From assembly GCA_014523685.1 (NCBI GenBank), contig JAATVT010000027.1, positions 1 to 10,590 on the forward strand: a stretch of DNA of 10,590 bases, written 5' to 3'. The position numbers were made by a program, and so were the translations under genes. Positions 1-6,876 of the stretch are shown here, piece by piece (within the stretch, counting starts at the first letter, position 1; each line of letters begins with the position of its first letter). The notes beneath the pieces are model-generated. The model searched no databases, had not been told where the DNA came from, and was given only the letters and a program-made list of their open reading frames with translations. The stretch is from Nitrososphaerales archaeon TH5893 (GTDB taxonomy: Archaea > Thermoproteota > Nitrososphaeria > Nitrososphaerales > Nitrososphaeraceae).

Positions 1-486
1 GGAACGCATCATGCGATGAGATACGGTGTCATAAGGCCATACAAACCAGCACGACATCGACATACAGGTGAAATTGAACAGGAACTCGGTTTAATTGCAA
101 AAAAGGAGATCAAAATAAGTATGAGCCCCCATGCTGTTAATGTGGTAAGGGGTATACTTACCACCAACCACACCTTTATGACTAGGCTGGTGTCAGAAGT
201 GGACTTATGGAAAATATTTAGGACTTCTTATAAAGATGAACCATTCATAAGATTCATACGGGATAAAAAGGGCCTGTACAAGTTTCCCGATCCAAAATTT
301 GTAGTCGGATCAAATTTTTGTGACATCGGTTTTGATATTGATGATGACAATAAGAGAATTGTCGCTCTATCGGCCTCCGATAACTTGATGAAAGGGGCTG
401 CTGGCTCCGCGATACAGAATATGAACATCATGTATCAATACAACGAAAAGGACGGGTTGAATTACACACCGCTGACGCCAGTATGA
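1..486 (+). CDS. lysY: [LysW]-aminoadipate/[LysW]-glutamate 6-phosphate reductase, C-terminal part (5' truncated)
   Basis: This is the C-terminal 161 residues of an ArgC/LysY-type semialdehyde dehydrogenase; the reading frame is open from base 1, so the true start lies outside the window. The enzyme reduces the acyl phosphate on LysW-bound aminoadipate or glutamate to the semialdehyde, using NADPH, in the cytoplasm. Visible family marks are the opening GTHHAMR followed by IRPYKP and HRHTGEIEQEL, which belong to the catalytic region of the LysY branch, and the C-terminal DNLMKGAAGSAIQN segment that shapes the NADP-binding face. The NAD-binding Rossmann half and the catalytic cysteine are not in the window. 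The stop codon overlaps the next start (ATGA), so it is probably translationally coupled to lysZ. The reductase identity is secure. Whether it serves lysine, arginine or both is inferred only from its neighbours. Confidence 0.93.
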   Translation, partial: GTHHAMRYGVIRPYKPARHRHTGEIEQELGLIAKKEIKISMSPHAVNVVRGILTTNHTFMTRLVSEVDLWKIFRTSYKDEPFIRFIRDKKGLYKFPDPKFVVGSNFCDIGFDIDDDNKRIVALSASDNLMKGAAGSAIQNMNIMYQYNEKDGLNYTPLTPV

Positions 487-1286
487 TAACTGTCAAAATT
501 GGCGGAAGTATAGTTAATGATCTGAGCATTACCACCATATTAGACATTAAGAACATCCTTTCAGGCGAGAAATTAATACTCGTTCATGGGGGCGGAAAGG
601 AAGTCACTGATATAGCTGTAAAGCTGGGTAAGGAGCAGAAATTTGTAGTCTCTCCAGGGGGAGTTAAAAGTAGGTTTACTGACAAGGAAACTGCTGAAAT
701 CTATACCATGGTCATGTCTGGAAAAATAAATAAGGCGATTGTAAAAATGTTTTTGCAACATGGCATAAGGGCTGTAGGGATTTCAGGTGTCGACGGTGGA
801 TTATTGAGAGCTAGCCGCAAAAAGAAGCTAGTTATACTTAATGACAAAGGGAGGAAAATGACAATAGAGGGGGGGTTCACTGGAAAGATAAATACAGTTG
901 ACGCTAGTTTACTCGATGCATTAGCGGGAAATGGCTTCCTTCCTTTGGTATCACCGATCGCACTCAGCGAAGATTTTGAATTCTTGAATGTGGACGGAGA
1001 CAGAGCAGCCGCGTACGTAGCAGCTGGAACTGGAGCCAATAAAGTAATTTTCCTGACAAACGTGAAAGGCTTAATTTTGGATGGCAGCTTGGTAACCCAT
1101 ATGACTTTAGAAGAGGCCAATTCAATTATCCCGAAAATTGGATTCGGAATGGAAAAAAAAGTATTTGCCTGCACAGAAGCTCTTAAAATGGGAGTCAGTG
1201 AAGCCATTATCGGATCGGGGTATGTAAATAATCCGCTATCTTCGGCACTCGCACACAACAACTGTACAGTGATTAGTAAGACATGA
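483..1286 (+). CDS. lysZ: [LysW]-aminoadipate/[LysW]-glutamate kinase
   Basis: This 267-residue amino-acid kinase phosphorylates the side-chain carboxylate of aminoadipate (or glutamate) held on LysW, the step before LysY. Visible motifs in order are the N-terminal KIGGS (residues 5-9), the glycine-rich HGGGKE (35-40), SRFTD (63-67) in the substrate-binding segment, NVDGD (169-173), LTNVKG (191-196) and GMEKKV (222-227) near the nucleotide site. Length and order match the N-acetylglutamate kinase superfamily. The SRFTD segment and the flanking lysY and lysJ genes favour the LysW-dependent branch over classical ArgB. The ATG lies in an ATGA overlap with lysY, and the stop lies in another ATGA overlap with lysJ, so all three are probably made from one transcript by coupled translation. 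No second kinase gene is in the window, so it may serve both lysine and arginine synthesis, as described in Sulfolobus; that is inference. Confidence 0.93.
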   Translation: MITVKIGGSIVNDLSITTILDIKNILSGEKLILVHGGGKEVTDIAVKLGKEQKFVVSPGGVKSRFTDKETAEIYTMVMSGKINKAIVKMFLQHGIRAVGISGVDGGLLRASRKKKLVILNDKGRKMTIEGGFTGKINTVDASLLDALAGNGFLPLVSPIALSEDFEFLNVDGDRAAAYVAAGTGANKVIFLTNVKGLILDGSLVTHMTLEEANSIIPKIGFGMEKKVFACTEALKMGVSEAIIGSGYVNNPLSSALAHNNCTVISKT

Positions 1287-2461
1287 GCGAAGAAGATAAA
1301 CACCTTTCAACCACCCTTTATCAGAAATTCCCGGTTAGAATAGAGCGTGGAAAGGGGGTAAGAGTATGGGATACCTCAGGCAAGGAATATATCGATTGTA
1401 TGGGGGGTTACGGTGTAGCTCTTGTCGGTCATTGCAATCCGAGGGTAGTGGAAGCGATCAAGAATCAGGCAGAAAAACTCATCGTTTGTCACATGTCATT
1501 TTACAATGACGCCAGAGAAGATTTCCTCAGGAGGATGGCAACTATTGCCCCTAGAGGACTAAGTAAAATATTCTTTAGTAATAGCGGTGCGGAGGCTGTA
1601 GAAGCCGCGCTAAAATTTTCACGACGCTACACAGGTAAACCCGGTATTATTTCTATGAGTGGGGGATATCATGGTAAAACTTTCGGTGCCCTTTCGGCGA
1701 CGTATAGCGAAAAGTATCGAAAACCATTCATGCCTCTCTTGGAAAATGTCAAGTTTCTTCCATATACAACAACAAGAATTGAGGATGCTGTAGATGACAA
1801 TATTGGAGCAGTAATTGTAGAGCCCATTCAAGGTGAGACGGGTATTATCCTTCCCCCTGAAGGACTGCTTCAGAATATGAGAGAGGTATGTACGAAGCAT
1901 GGGATTGTTTTAATTTTCGACGAAATACAGAGCGGTCTAGGACGGACTGGCAAGATGTGGGCAGGAGAGAATTGGAAAACTATCCCTGATATAATGTGTT
2001 TGGCGAAGGGATTAGCCGGGGGAGTTCCCATTGGTTTGACATTGAGTAAGCCTGAGATCGTTGAGGTCCTCAGAGTGGGAGAACACTCGTCGACTTTTGG
2101 AGGAAATCCGCTCGCATGCGCCGCAGGTGCCGCTACTATTGGTTCTCTCAATGAGGACAAACTAGTTGAAAATGCTGCCGATGTAGGTGGTTATTTCAAG
2201 GATGGTCTGCTTGAGCTAAAGGAGAAACATAGAATAGTTAGAGACGTTAGGGGGTTGGGCATGATGCTAGCATTGGAATTACGCTTCGATGTAAGAAATT
2301 TGCTATTAGATGGAATACGACATGGTTTATTGATGTTATATTCTGGCAAGAATATACTTAGATTGCTTCCCCCACTGGTCATGGATAAAGAAACGATCTC
2401 ACAGTCATTGGAAACTATGGATGAACTCTTGTCAGAGGAGGAGAGGCGACGAAATGTCTAA
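1283..2461 (+). CDS. lysJ: [LysW]-aminoadipate semialdehyde/glutamate semialdehyde transaminase
   Basis: This 392-residue class-III PLP aminotransferase transfers an amino group, normally from glutamate, to the semialdehyde on LysW, giving LysW-lysine or LysW-ornithine. Motifs are SGAEAVEAA (residues 101-109, phosphate-binding region), GGYHGKT (127-133), IVEPIQGE (178-185), FDEIQSGLGRTG (212-223, with Asp213 contacting the pyridine nitrogen), LAKGLAGG (240-247, with Lys242 as the Schiff-base lysine) and STFGGNPLACA near residue 271. Length is normal for the ArgD/LysJ group. Substrate choice on LysW rather than N-acetyl-ornithine is inferred from the surrounding lysY, lysZ, lysW, lysX and lysK. 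The start overlaps the lysZ stop (ATGA). The 3' end overlaps the Lrp-type regulator by 8 bases, and its last codons double as that gene's Shine-Dalgarno sequence. Confidence 0.93.
   Translation: MSEEDKHLSTTLYQKFPVRIERGKGVRVWDTSGKEYIDCMGGYGVALVGHCNPRVVEAIKNQAEKLIVCHMSFYNDAREDFLRRMATIAPRGLSKIFFSNSGAEAVEAALKFSRRYTGKPGIISMSGGYHGKTFGALSATYSEKYRKPFMPLLENVKFLPYTTTRIEDAVDDNIGAVIVEPIQGETGIILPPEGLLQNMREVCTKHGIVLIFDEIQSGLGRTGKMWAGENWKTIPDIMCLAKGLAGGVPIGLTLSKPEIVEVLRVGEHSSTFGGNPLACAAGAATIGSLNEDKLVENAADVGGYFKDGLLELKEKHRIVRDVRGLGMMLALELRFDVRNLLLDGIRHGLLMLYSGKNILRLLPPLVMDKETISQSLETMDELLSEEERRRNV
2437..2444 (+). promoter_or_regulatory. Shine-Dalgarno sequence fixing the regulator start
   Basis: GGAGGAGA sits 9 bases upstream of the ATG at 2454, inside the 3' end of lysJ. 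It closely resembles the archaeal GGAGGTGA consensus. It supports starting the Lrp-type regulator at 2454 rather than at the in-frame ATG at 2421, which would add 11 residues unlike the family N-terminus. Confidence 0.7.
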
Positions 2462-2885
2462 TGATCTGAATTCAATTGATGAGAAGATAATTCACATTTT
2501 GCAAATTGATTCACGAAAACCTTTCGTTGAAATTGCCAAACAAATCGGACTATCAGAATCGGCAGTTAGGAGAAGAGTCAAAAATCTGCTTGATAACAAT
2601 ACAATTAAGCGATTTACACTTGAGCTAAATAGCACAAACAGAACAAGCGCGATAACGCTAATTTCTGTATCATCTACAGCAGATACATCGGCTGTTTCTG
2701 AGGCCTTGATGAATTTGAAAGGGGTCGTAGTGATTTATGAAATTACAGGACAATACGACATTGCCGCCATTATAACTGCTTCATCGGTGATTGAAATCAA
2801 CAGATGCATAGATGATGTACGTAGGATCGATGGGGTCTCAGATACAAATACTGTAATTGTATTAAAGACAATGTATCAAACCTAG
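2454..2885 (+). CDS. Lrp/AsnC-family transcriptional regulator, LysM-like
   Basis: This 143-residue DNA-binding regulator has the compact Lrp layout. An N-terminal helix-turn-helix (about residues 8-50) includes IDEKIIHILQIDSRKP, EIAKQIGLSESAVRRRV and the recognition helix. A C-terminal RAM/ACT-like ligand and oligomerisation domain follows (about 62-140), with the ITGQYDIAAII turn typical of the family. It is the last gene of the lysYZJ unit and lies just upstream of the homocitrate synthase promoter. By position and family it resembles LysM of Sulfolobus, an Lrp-type activator of the lysine operon that responds to lysine. That function is inferred; the ligand cannot be read from the sequence. 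A strong Shine-Dalgarno sequence supports the ATG at 2454, which overlaps lysJ by 8 bases. Only 121 bases separate it from the next gene. Confidence 0.88.
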   Translation: MSNDLNSIDEKIIHILQIDSRKPFVEIAKQIGLSESAVRRRVKNLLDNNTIKRFTLELNSTNRTSAITLISVSSTADTSAVSEALMNLKGVVVIYEITGQYDIAAIITASSVIEINRCIDDVRRIDGVSDTNTVIVLKTMYQT

Positions 2886-2941
2886 AATCCACATTAGAAG
2901 ACCACGACGATACTCGGATCGTTTTCACAAGGATACTTGGA

Positions 2942-2966
2942 TTTCTCGCATCAGTTGTGCGAAAAG
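2942..2966. promoter_or_regulatory. Inverted repeat abutting the hcs promoter, candidate Lrp/LysM operator
   Basis: TTTCTCGCA and TGCGAAAAG face each other across a 7-base spacer. The inner five bases (TCGCA/TGCGA) match perfectly and 7 of 9 positions match overall. The right arm runs into the BRE of the TATA promoter at 2962-2975. Lrp-type activators commonly bind such dyads just upstream of the TFB element, and an Lrp-type gene ends 56 bases upstream. The dyad and its position are seen; its use by that regulator is inferred. Confidence 0.45.
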
Positions 2967-2975
2967 GTTTATATC
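2962..2975 (+). promoter_or_regulatory. BRE/TATA promoter of the hcs-lysW-lysX-lysK unit
   Basis: AAAAGGTTTATATC reads as a purine-rich BRE followed by an archaeal TATA box (TTTATATC, 2968-2975). Transcription would be expected to start about 25 bases downstream, near 2996-3000, leaving a leader of roughly ten bases before the ATG at 3007. It lies in the only sizeable gap of the biosynthetic island, so it splits the island into two transcription units. Confidence 0.7.
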
Positions 2976-3006
2976 TGGTCTGAAATGAGCTTCAAATAGT
3001 ATTAGT

Positions 3007-4218
3007 ATGACACTGATATCAGAGGATGTTAATTACTATGCGCATCAGTATAACTCATCGGATAGAGACAAGAAAATAATTACTATTCTTGATTCGACTC
3101 TTCGCGAAGGAGAACAACATCCAGGAATTTCCTTTACAACAAAACAAAGAATACAGATAGCTTGGATGCTGGATTCGTTTGGCGTAGATCAGATTGAGAT
3201 AAGTCCAGTTATATCAGGAGACCACCTATTATCTACCAAGACAATAATAAAACAAGGACTTAGGGCCGATATACTTGCACACGTTCGCGCGACCAAGTCC
3301 GATGTAGATGTTGCAATAAGCTGTGGCGCCACATGGATCGCAACTTACATGGGAATCTCGGATGTACATTTATCTGCAAAATTAAAGATTACTCGAGAGG
3401 AAGCCAAAATCAGGGCGCTTGAAGTCGCAGACTACATCAAAGCCCATGGGTTAAAGGCCAGGTTCACTATGGAAGACGCAAGTAGAACAGAACCAGAGTT
3501 TCTGACAGAAATGTGCAGGGAGATGAATGCACGGGGGATTGAAAGGATTAGCATCCCCGATACAGTTGGCATCATGCGCCCACGAGGTATGTTCAATCTA
3601 GTTAAGATGGTCTATGAGGCTATAGACCCTTCCAGAACTTCATTGGATGTTCACTGTCATAATGACATCGGACTAGCGCTGGCCAATGGATTAGCGGGAT
3701 GTGAAGCTGGGGCCAATCAGATCCATACTACAATAGATGGATTTGGAGAACGAACTGGAATACCCTCACTTGCCGAAGTGGCAGTAGCCCTAACTCTTAT
3801 TTACAAATCAACCAATCGTCTTAAACTGTATATGTTGAAGGATCTTTCAAAGACTGTTTCACAGTATACAAATCTGGGAATACCGGAATCCAGACCAATT
3901 GTGGGCGATAGTGCTTATAAGCATAAAGCTGGAACGCATCTCGCTGCAATTTTAAGGAACCCATCGGCATACGAAATCCTAGAACCAAAAACGGTTGGAA
4001 ATCGCCGGAAAATCGTATTTGGAGAGCTGGCTGGAAAGAACGGCGCGGCCTATTTGTTGTCATTGTTGGGGTTACAAACCGATGAACATGAAGCGGAAAC
4101 CCTTGCTAGAGGAATGAAGGATCTGCGCATGGGTGACATCTTGGAGTTGTATCTGGACGATCGGCTTGAAAGAAAGATACTTAATGATGCTTCTCCTGGT
4201 ATAGGTAGGAAGAAGTAA
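3007..4218 (+). CDS. hcs: Homocitrate synthase (LeuA-like superfamily)
   Basis: This 403-residue enzyme would condense acetyl-CoA with 2-oxoglutarate to homocitrate, the committed step of the alpha-aminoadipate lysine route. The TIM-barrel part carries DSTLREGEQHPG (residues 29-40, with the metal Asp29 and catalytic Arg33/Glu34), ISIPDTVG (181-188), HCHNDIGLA (216-224, metal-binding His216 and His218) and GFGERTGIPSLAEV (245-258). The later HKAGTHLAAILRNPSAYE stretch (306-323) resembles homocitrate synthases more than isopropylmalate synthases, and the protein is too short to carry the LeuA regulatory domain. The neighbouring lysW, lysX and lysK support homocitrate. Citramalate or isopropylmalate synthase is the less likely alternative. 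Feedback inhibition by lysine is usual in the family. The ATG at 3007 fits a promoter centred near 2971. No other aminoadipate-route genes (homoaconitase, homoisocitrate dehydrogenase) are in the window. Confidence 0.87.
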   Translation: MTLISEDVNYYAHQYNSSDRDKKIITILDSTLREGEQHPGISFTTKQRIQIAWMLDSFGVDQIEISPVISGDHLLSTKTIIKQGLRADILAHVRATKSDVDVAISCGATWIATYMGISDVHLSAKLKITREEAKIRALEVADYIKAHGLKARFTMEDASRTEPEFLTEMCREMNARGIERISIPDTVGIMRPRGMFNLVKMVYEAIDPSRTSLDVHCHNDIGLALANGLAGCEAGANQIHTTIDGFGERTGIPSLAEVAVALTLIYKSTNRLKLYMLKDLSKTVSQYTNLGIPESRPIVGDSAYKHKAGTHLAAILRNPSAYEILEPKTVGNRRKIVFGELAGKNGAAYLLSLLGLQTDEHEAETLARGMKDLRMGDILELYLDDRLERKILNDASPGIGRKK

Positions 4219-4222
4219 CAAG

Positions 4223-4390
4223 TTGGTAAAATGTACAGAATGTGAAGCAGAAATTAAGGTACCTAACGATTCGGTTGAAGGTGAAATTGTAACATGCCCC
4301 GATTGCGGAGCAAGTTATGAATTAGAAAAATCAGACCAAGGTTTCACAATAAAACCAGCCCAGGCTGTCGGAGAAGACTGGGGCCAATAG
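4223..4390 (+). CDS. lysW: Amino-group carrier protein LysW (C-terminal EDWGQ)
   Basis: This 55-residue acidic zinc-ribbon protein carries the pathway intermediates and protects their alpha-amino group. Two CxxC pairs are visible: Cys4/Cys7 (CTEC) and Cys25/Cys28 (CPDC). Between and after them are the family patterns IKVP, GEIVTCPDCG and YEL, and a C-terminal VGEDWG. It starts with TTG, read as Met, giving the expected MVKC beginning; no ATG is available in frame. An AGGA lies 12 bases upstream, overlapping the end of hcs. The stop is one base before lysX. The known family ends in EDWGE, and the side-chain carboxylate of that last Glu is the attachment point. Here the final codon is CAA (Gln), so the encoded protein lacks that carboxylate. 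Length, zinc site and context make the identity nearly certain despite this. Confidence 0.93.
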   Translation: MVKCTECEAEIKVPNDSVEGEIVTCPDCGASYELEKSDQGFTIKPAQAVGEDWGQ

Positions 4391-4391
4391 A

Positions 4392-5270
4392 ATGGAGGTG
4401 CCATCTCCATCTTCGTCTAAATCTCTTATTATCCTTTACGATGCTATCCGGTGGGAAGAAAAGTCGCTTTATGAAGCCGCCAAAAGAAAGGGAGTCCAAG
4501 ATTGTCAGCTTCTTGATTGTAAGGATTTCTTTGTTGATTTGAATCAAGTGAATTCTGATTATGAACAAAAAATTGTTATGCAGAGATCAGTGAGTTATTT
4601 CAAGAGTCTCCATTCAACCGCAGCGTTGGAAGGCTTGGGTGCATCCATTATTAACCCTCTTAATACAGCCATCGTATGTGGCAACAAGTTGTTCTGCCAC
4701 ATGATACTTCATAAGCGAAACATTAAGACACCAAAGTCCATTGCTGCTTTTTCCGAGAAATCTGCTCTAGAAGGCTTAGAATGGTTAGGTTACCCCGCAA
4801 TAATTAAACCGACGGTTGGAAGCTGGGGAAGGCTAATCGCTCTTTTAAGGGACAAATATGCCGCACGAGCGGTAATCGAAGATAGGCAACACATGTTCCC
4901 TCTTTATCATGTGTATTACTTAGAAGAATTTGTGAATCGACCGCCAAGGGATATTAGAGCTATTGTTGTGGGCGACTCGATCGTCGCAGCGATCTACCGA
5001 TATTCTGGCAATGATGAATGGAAGACAAACATGGCACTAGGAGGTCGAGCTGAGAATTGCCCTATTACAAAAGATCTGGAAGACATATGCATAAGAGCCT
5101 CCAAGGCAGTCGGCGGAAAAGTTGTCGGTGTAGACCTTATGGAAAGTGACAAGGATGGTTTGCTCGTACACGAGGTGAACAATACGACGGAATTTAAGAA
5201 TACAGTAAAAGTAACCGGAGTAGACATTCCGGGCCTGATTGTAGAATTTGCATGTCAGCAAGGAAAATAA
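4392..5270 (+). CDS. lysX: LysW-aminoadipate (or glutamate) ligase, RimK-type ATP-grasp
   Basis: This 292-residue ATP-grasp ligase joins the alpha-amino group of aminoadipate or glutamate to the terminal side chain of LysW, with ATP hydrolysis. Visible motifs are LYDAIRWEE (15-23, usual N-terminus of LysX after a ten-residue extension), CGNKL near 96-100, IIKPTVGSWGR (137-147, nucleotide-binding lysine and flexible loop), DIRAIVVG (187-194), NMALGGRAENCPIT (213-226), VGVDLME (245-251) and HEVNNTTEFKN (260-270, with the metal ligands Glu261 and Asn263). The GGRAENCP stretch resembles what I recall of Thermus LysX, so I prefer the aminoadipate ligase, but ArgX or a dual-specificity enzyme cannot be excluded. 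It begins one base after the lysW stop, so carrier and ligase are made together. Confidence 0.9.
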   Translation: MEVPSPSSSKSLIILYDAIRWEEKSLYEAAKRKGVQDCQLLDCKDFFVDLNQVNSDYEQKIVMQRSVSYFKSLHSTAALEGLGASIINPLNTAIVCGNKLFCHMILHKRNIKTPKSIAAFSEKSALEGLEWLGYPAIIKPTVGSWGRLIALLRDKYAARAVIEDRQHMFPLYHVYYLEEFVNRPPRDIRAIVVGDSIVAAIYRYSGNDEWKTNMALGGRAENCPITKDLEDICIRASKAVGGKVVGVDLMESDKDGLLVHEVNNTTEFKNTVKVTGVDIPGLIVEFACQQGK

Positions 5271-5299
5271 AAAGCACCAATAATCATATCTAAATAAAA

Positions 5300-6439
5300 T
5301 TGGTCTCACCTGCATATGCTATTGAGTTATTGAATAGATCCCTAAAAGAGTATACTCCATCTAGAGCAGAAGGATCGCTAGCCAATCTTATAAAGGACAA
5401 ATCGATAGATGAACTAGGCTTCGAAAAAACCAATATTGATAACGTTGGTAACGTAATCGCAACGAAAGGCAGCGGACGTCCTGTCATAATGCTTTGCGGA
5501 CATATGGATACAGTGCCTGGTCGAATACCAGTTAGGATGGAGAATGGTTATCTATATGGCCGCGGCGCATCAGATGCAAAAAGCTCTCTTATCGCAATGT
5601 TACTTGCGGCTTCAGAGTTTCCTAAACAAAGAGGTACCATAATTTTCGCAGGGGTGGTTGACGAAGAAGGAAATGCTACTGGGATAAAGGAACTTGTAAG
5701 AAGCAAGTACACTATAGACTATGCAATTTTTGGGGAACCCAGTGGGATAAGTAACATAACAATAGCATACAAGGGAAGATTTGCGTTTCGACTCACCTGC
5801 GACGTCGGAACGAGCGCACATGCCAGTGCCCCATGGCTTGCGAAGAATTCTATTGAGGAAGTATATGATTTCTGGCAGGCAATTCAGTTGGAAATAGGGC
5901 GGCTGGATTCTGGAAGTGATAAATCAAGCAAGGTCACTTGCAGCCTCACTGAAATCTCAGGTGGGTCTAGTCATAATGTTACTCCTCAAAAATGCAAGAT
6001 AACAGTCGACATTAGAATACCTACCACAAACACTAGTAGAAAAATACAAGAATTGGTAGCATCAATTGTCAAAGAGGTCTCTATAAAAAAGAATGTTCGG
6101 GCAACGTACAGAATTGAAGATATGACTGAGCCATTTGAAGCTGATCACACATCTCCGTTAGTGCGAGCACTATCTCTTTCAATAATTGATGTCTGCAGGA
6201 AACGACCTATCCTGTTGAGAAAAACCGGAACAGGTGACATGAACATATTGGGGAACGCATTTAGAATACCCGTGGTAACATATGGCCCGGGGGATCCACA
6301 TTCTTCACATACTGTAGATGAGCGAATTAGTATTGCAGAATATATTTCCAGTATTGAAGTATACAATACAACGCTGTTCCACACCTCTAGGCTTCATCAT
6401 TTACGCAGTAGCAAGAACAATAAAGGTACCGGTCAATAA
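5300..6439 (+). CDS. lysK: [LysW]-lysine/[LysW]-ornithine hydrolase, M20 family
   Basis: This 379-residue zinc-dependent M20-family amidohydrolase cleaves the isopeptide link and releases lysine (or ornithine), regenerating LysW. Motifs are CGHMDTVPG (66-74, metal His68 and catalytic Asp70), GRGASDAKSS (87-96, bridging Asp92), VDEEGNATG (120-128, general base Glu122 and metal Glu123), FGEPSG (144-149), TSAHAS (171-176, lid-domain histidine) and GDPHSSHTVDE (331-341, final metal His337). The start is TTG at 5300 with no evident Shine-Dalgarno sequence. The following IELLNRSLKEYTPS fits the usual family N-terminus, so little can be missing. It lies 29 bases after lysX and closes the island. It is slightly longer than usual because of a basic hydrophilic tail of about 15 residues. 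Confidence 0.9.
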   Translation: MVSPAYAIELLNRSLKEYTPSRAEGSLANLIKDKSIDELGFEKTNIDNVGNVIATKGSGRPVIMLCGHMDTVPGRIPVRMENGYLYGRGASDAKSSLIAMLLAASEFPKQRGTIIFAGVVDEEGNATGIKELVRSKYTIDYAIFGEPSGISNITIAYKGRFAFRLTCDVGTSAHASAPWLAKNSIEEVYDFWQAIQLEIGRLDSGSDKSSKVTCSLTEISGGSSHNVTPQKCKITVDIRIPTTNTSRKIQELVASIVKEVSIKKNVRATYRIEDMTEPFEADHTSPLVRALSLSIIDVCRKRPILLRKTGTGDMNILGNAFRIPVVTYGPGDPHSSHTVDERISIAEYISSIEVYNTTLFHTSRLHHLRSSKNNKGTGQ

Positions 6440-6523
6440 GGAAGAAAGTCGCAATAAATGTCTATTATTAGTACTTTCATAATGACTTTTCACGATACGA
6501 TCCTTGGTAAAGTTTGAAATAAA

Positions 6524-6568
6524 AATCTCCTTTTATATAATCGCAAGAACAAGAACAGCGAGGAGATT
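6524..6568. repeat. Inverted repeat AATCTCCT/AGGAGATT framing a TATA element
   Basis: AATCTCCT (6524-6531) is the exact reverse complement of AGGAGATT (6561-6568), with 29 bases between. The first bases of the spacer form the TATA-like element at 6532-6541. The two arms could serve as a divided operator, or the right arm as the start of a transcript. Confidence 0.5.
6532..6541 (+). promoter_or_regulatory. TATA-like element, candidate promoter for an unassigned transcript
   Basis: TTTATATAAT is one of the best TATA matches in the window. On the + strand a transcript would begin near 6563, at AGGAGATT, and would read into the 30-codon ORF at 6586. The element is nearly symmetrical, so leftward transcription is also possible. 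No recognised gene begins at the right distance. Confidence 0.4.
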
Positions 6569-6585
6569 CATTAGCACAGAATTGG

Positions 6586-6678
6586 ATGCCGCGAAAAGAG
6601 TACATCTGGTTTAAGATTTTGGTTACAATAGTTTATCTTGACTTTTACGTAAGCCCTTCAATCAAACCAAATATGTAA
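6586..6678 (+). CDS. Possible 30-residue hydrophobic small protein
   Basis: An ATG ORF of 30 codons begins MPRKEYIWFK and continues with a hydrophobic run (ILVTIVYLDFYV), ending at TAA. The basic N-terminus followed by about 14 hydrophobic residues would suit a small membrane-associated peptide. It lies about 45 bases downstream of the TATA-like element. The nearest AGGAG is 20 bases upstream, too far to be a good ribosome binding site. I do not recognise a family, and a chance ORF of this size in AT-rich DNA is quite possible. Confidence 0.18.
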   Translation: MPRKEYIWFKILVTIVYLDFYVSPSIKPNM

Positions 6679-6867
6679 TAAGGATTATTGCTTGATATTG
6701 CAGGTAGTAAATTCTAAATGACGAAGTGAGGGTTATCCTGGCTCTAAATATCATGTGAATCATTTACTAACAAAAAGGAATGAAAATGATCCATGATCAT
6801 GATTTACAAGGTTATGATAGATTGCATATATGCTATATTCTGCTCTCGAGGGCTAAGTATTTCAAAG

Positions 6868-6876
6868 AATTATAAC
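6868..6876 (+). promoter_or_regulatory. Likely leaderless promoter of dphB
   Basis: AATTATAAC is centred about 28 bases upstream of the ATG at 6900, the spacing expected when transcription begins at the start codon. This favours the ATG at 6900 over the in-frame TTG at 6879, which would lie upstream of the transcription start. Confidence 0.5.

Noticed and set aside
701..1303. 200-codon ORF on the minus strand across lysZ
   Set aside because: It lies antisense to a well-supported kinase, has no recognisable domain, and is best explained as a shadow of the codon pattern of lysZ.
2421..2453. Upstream in-frame ATG for the Lrp-type regulator
   Set aside because: It would add 11 residues unlike the family and ignore the strong GGAGGAGA placed 9 bases before the ATG at 2454.
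483..2461. Classical N-acetylated arginine pathway (argB/argD)
   Set aside because: The LysW carrier, LysX ligase, homocitrate synthase and the LysY HRHTGEIEQEL segment point to the carrier-protein pathway.
6792..6833. Palindromes CATGATCATG and GCATATATGC
   Set aside because: Ten-base palindromes are expected about ten times by chance in a window this long, and these show no special position.
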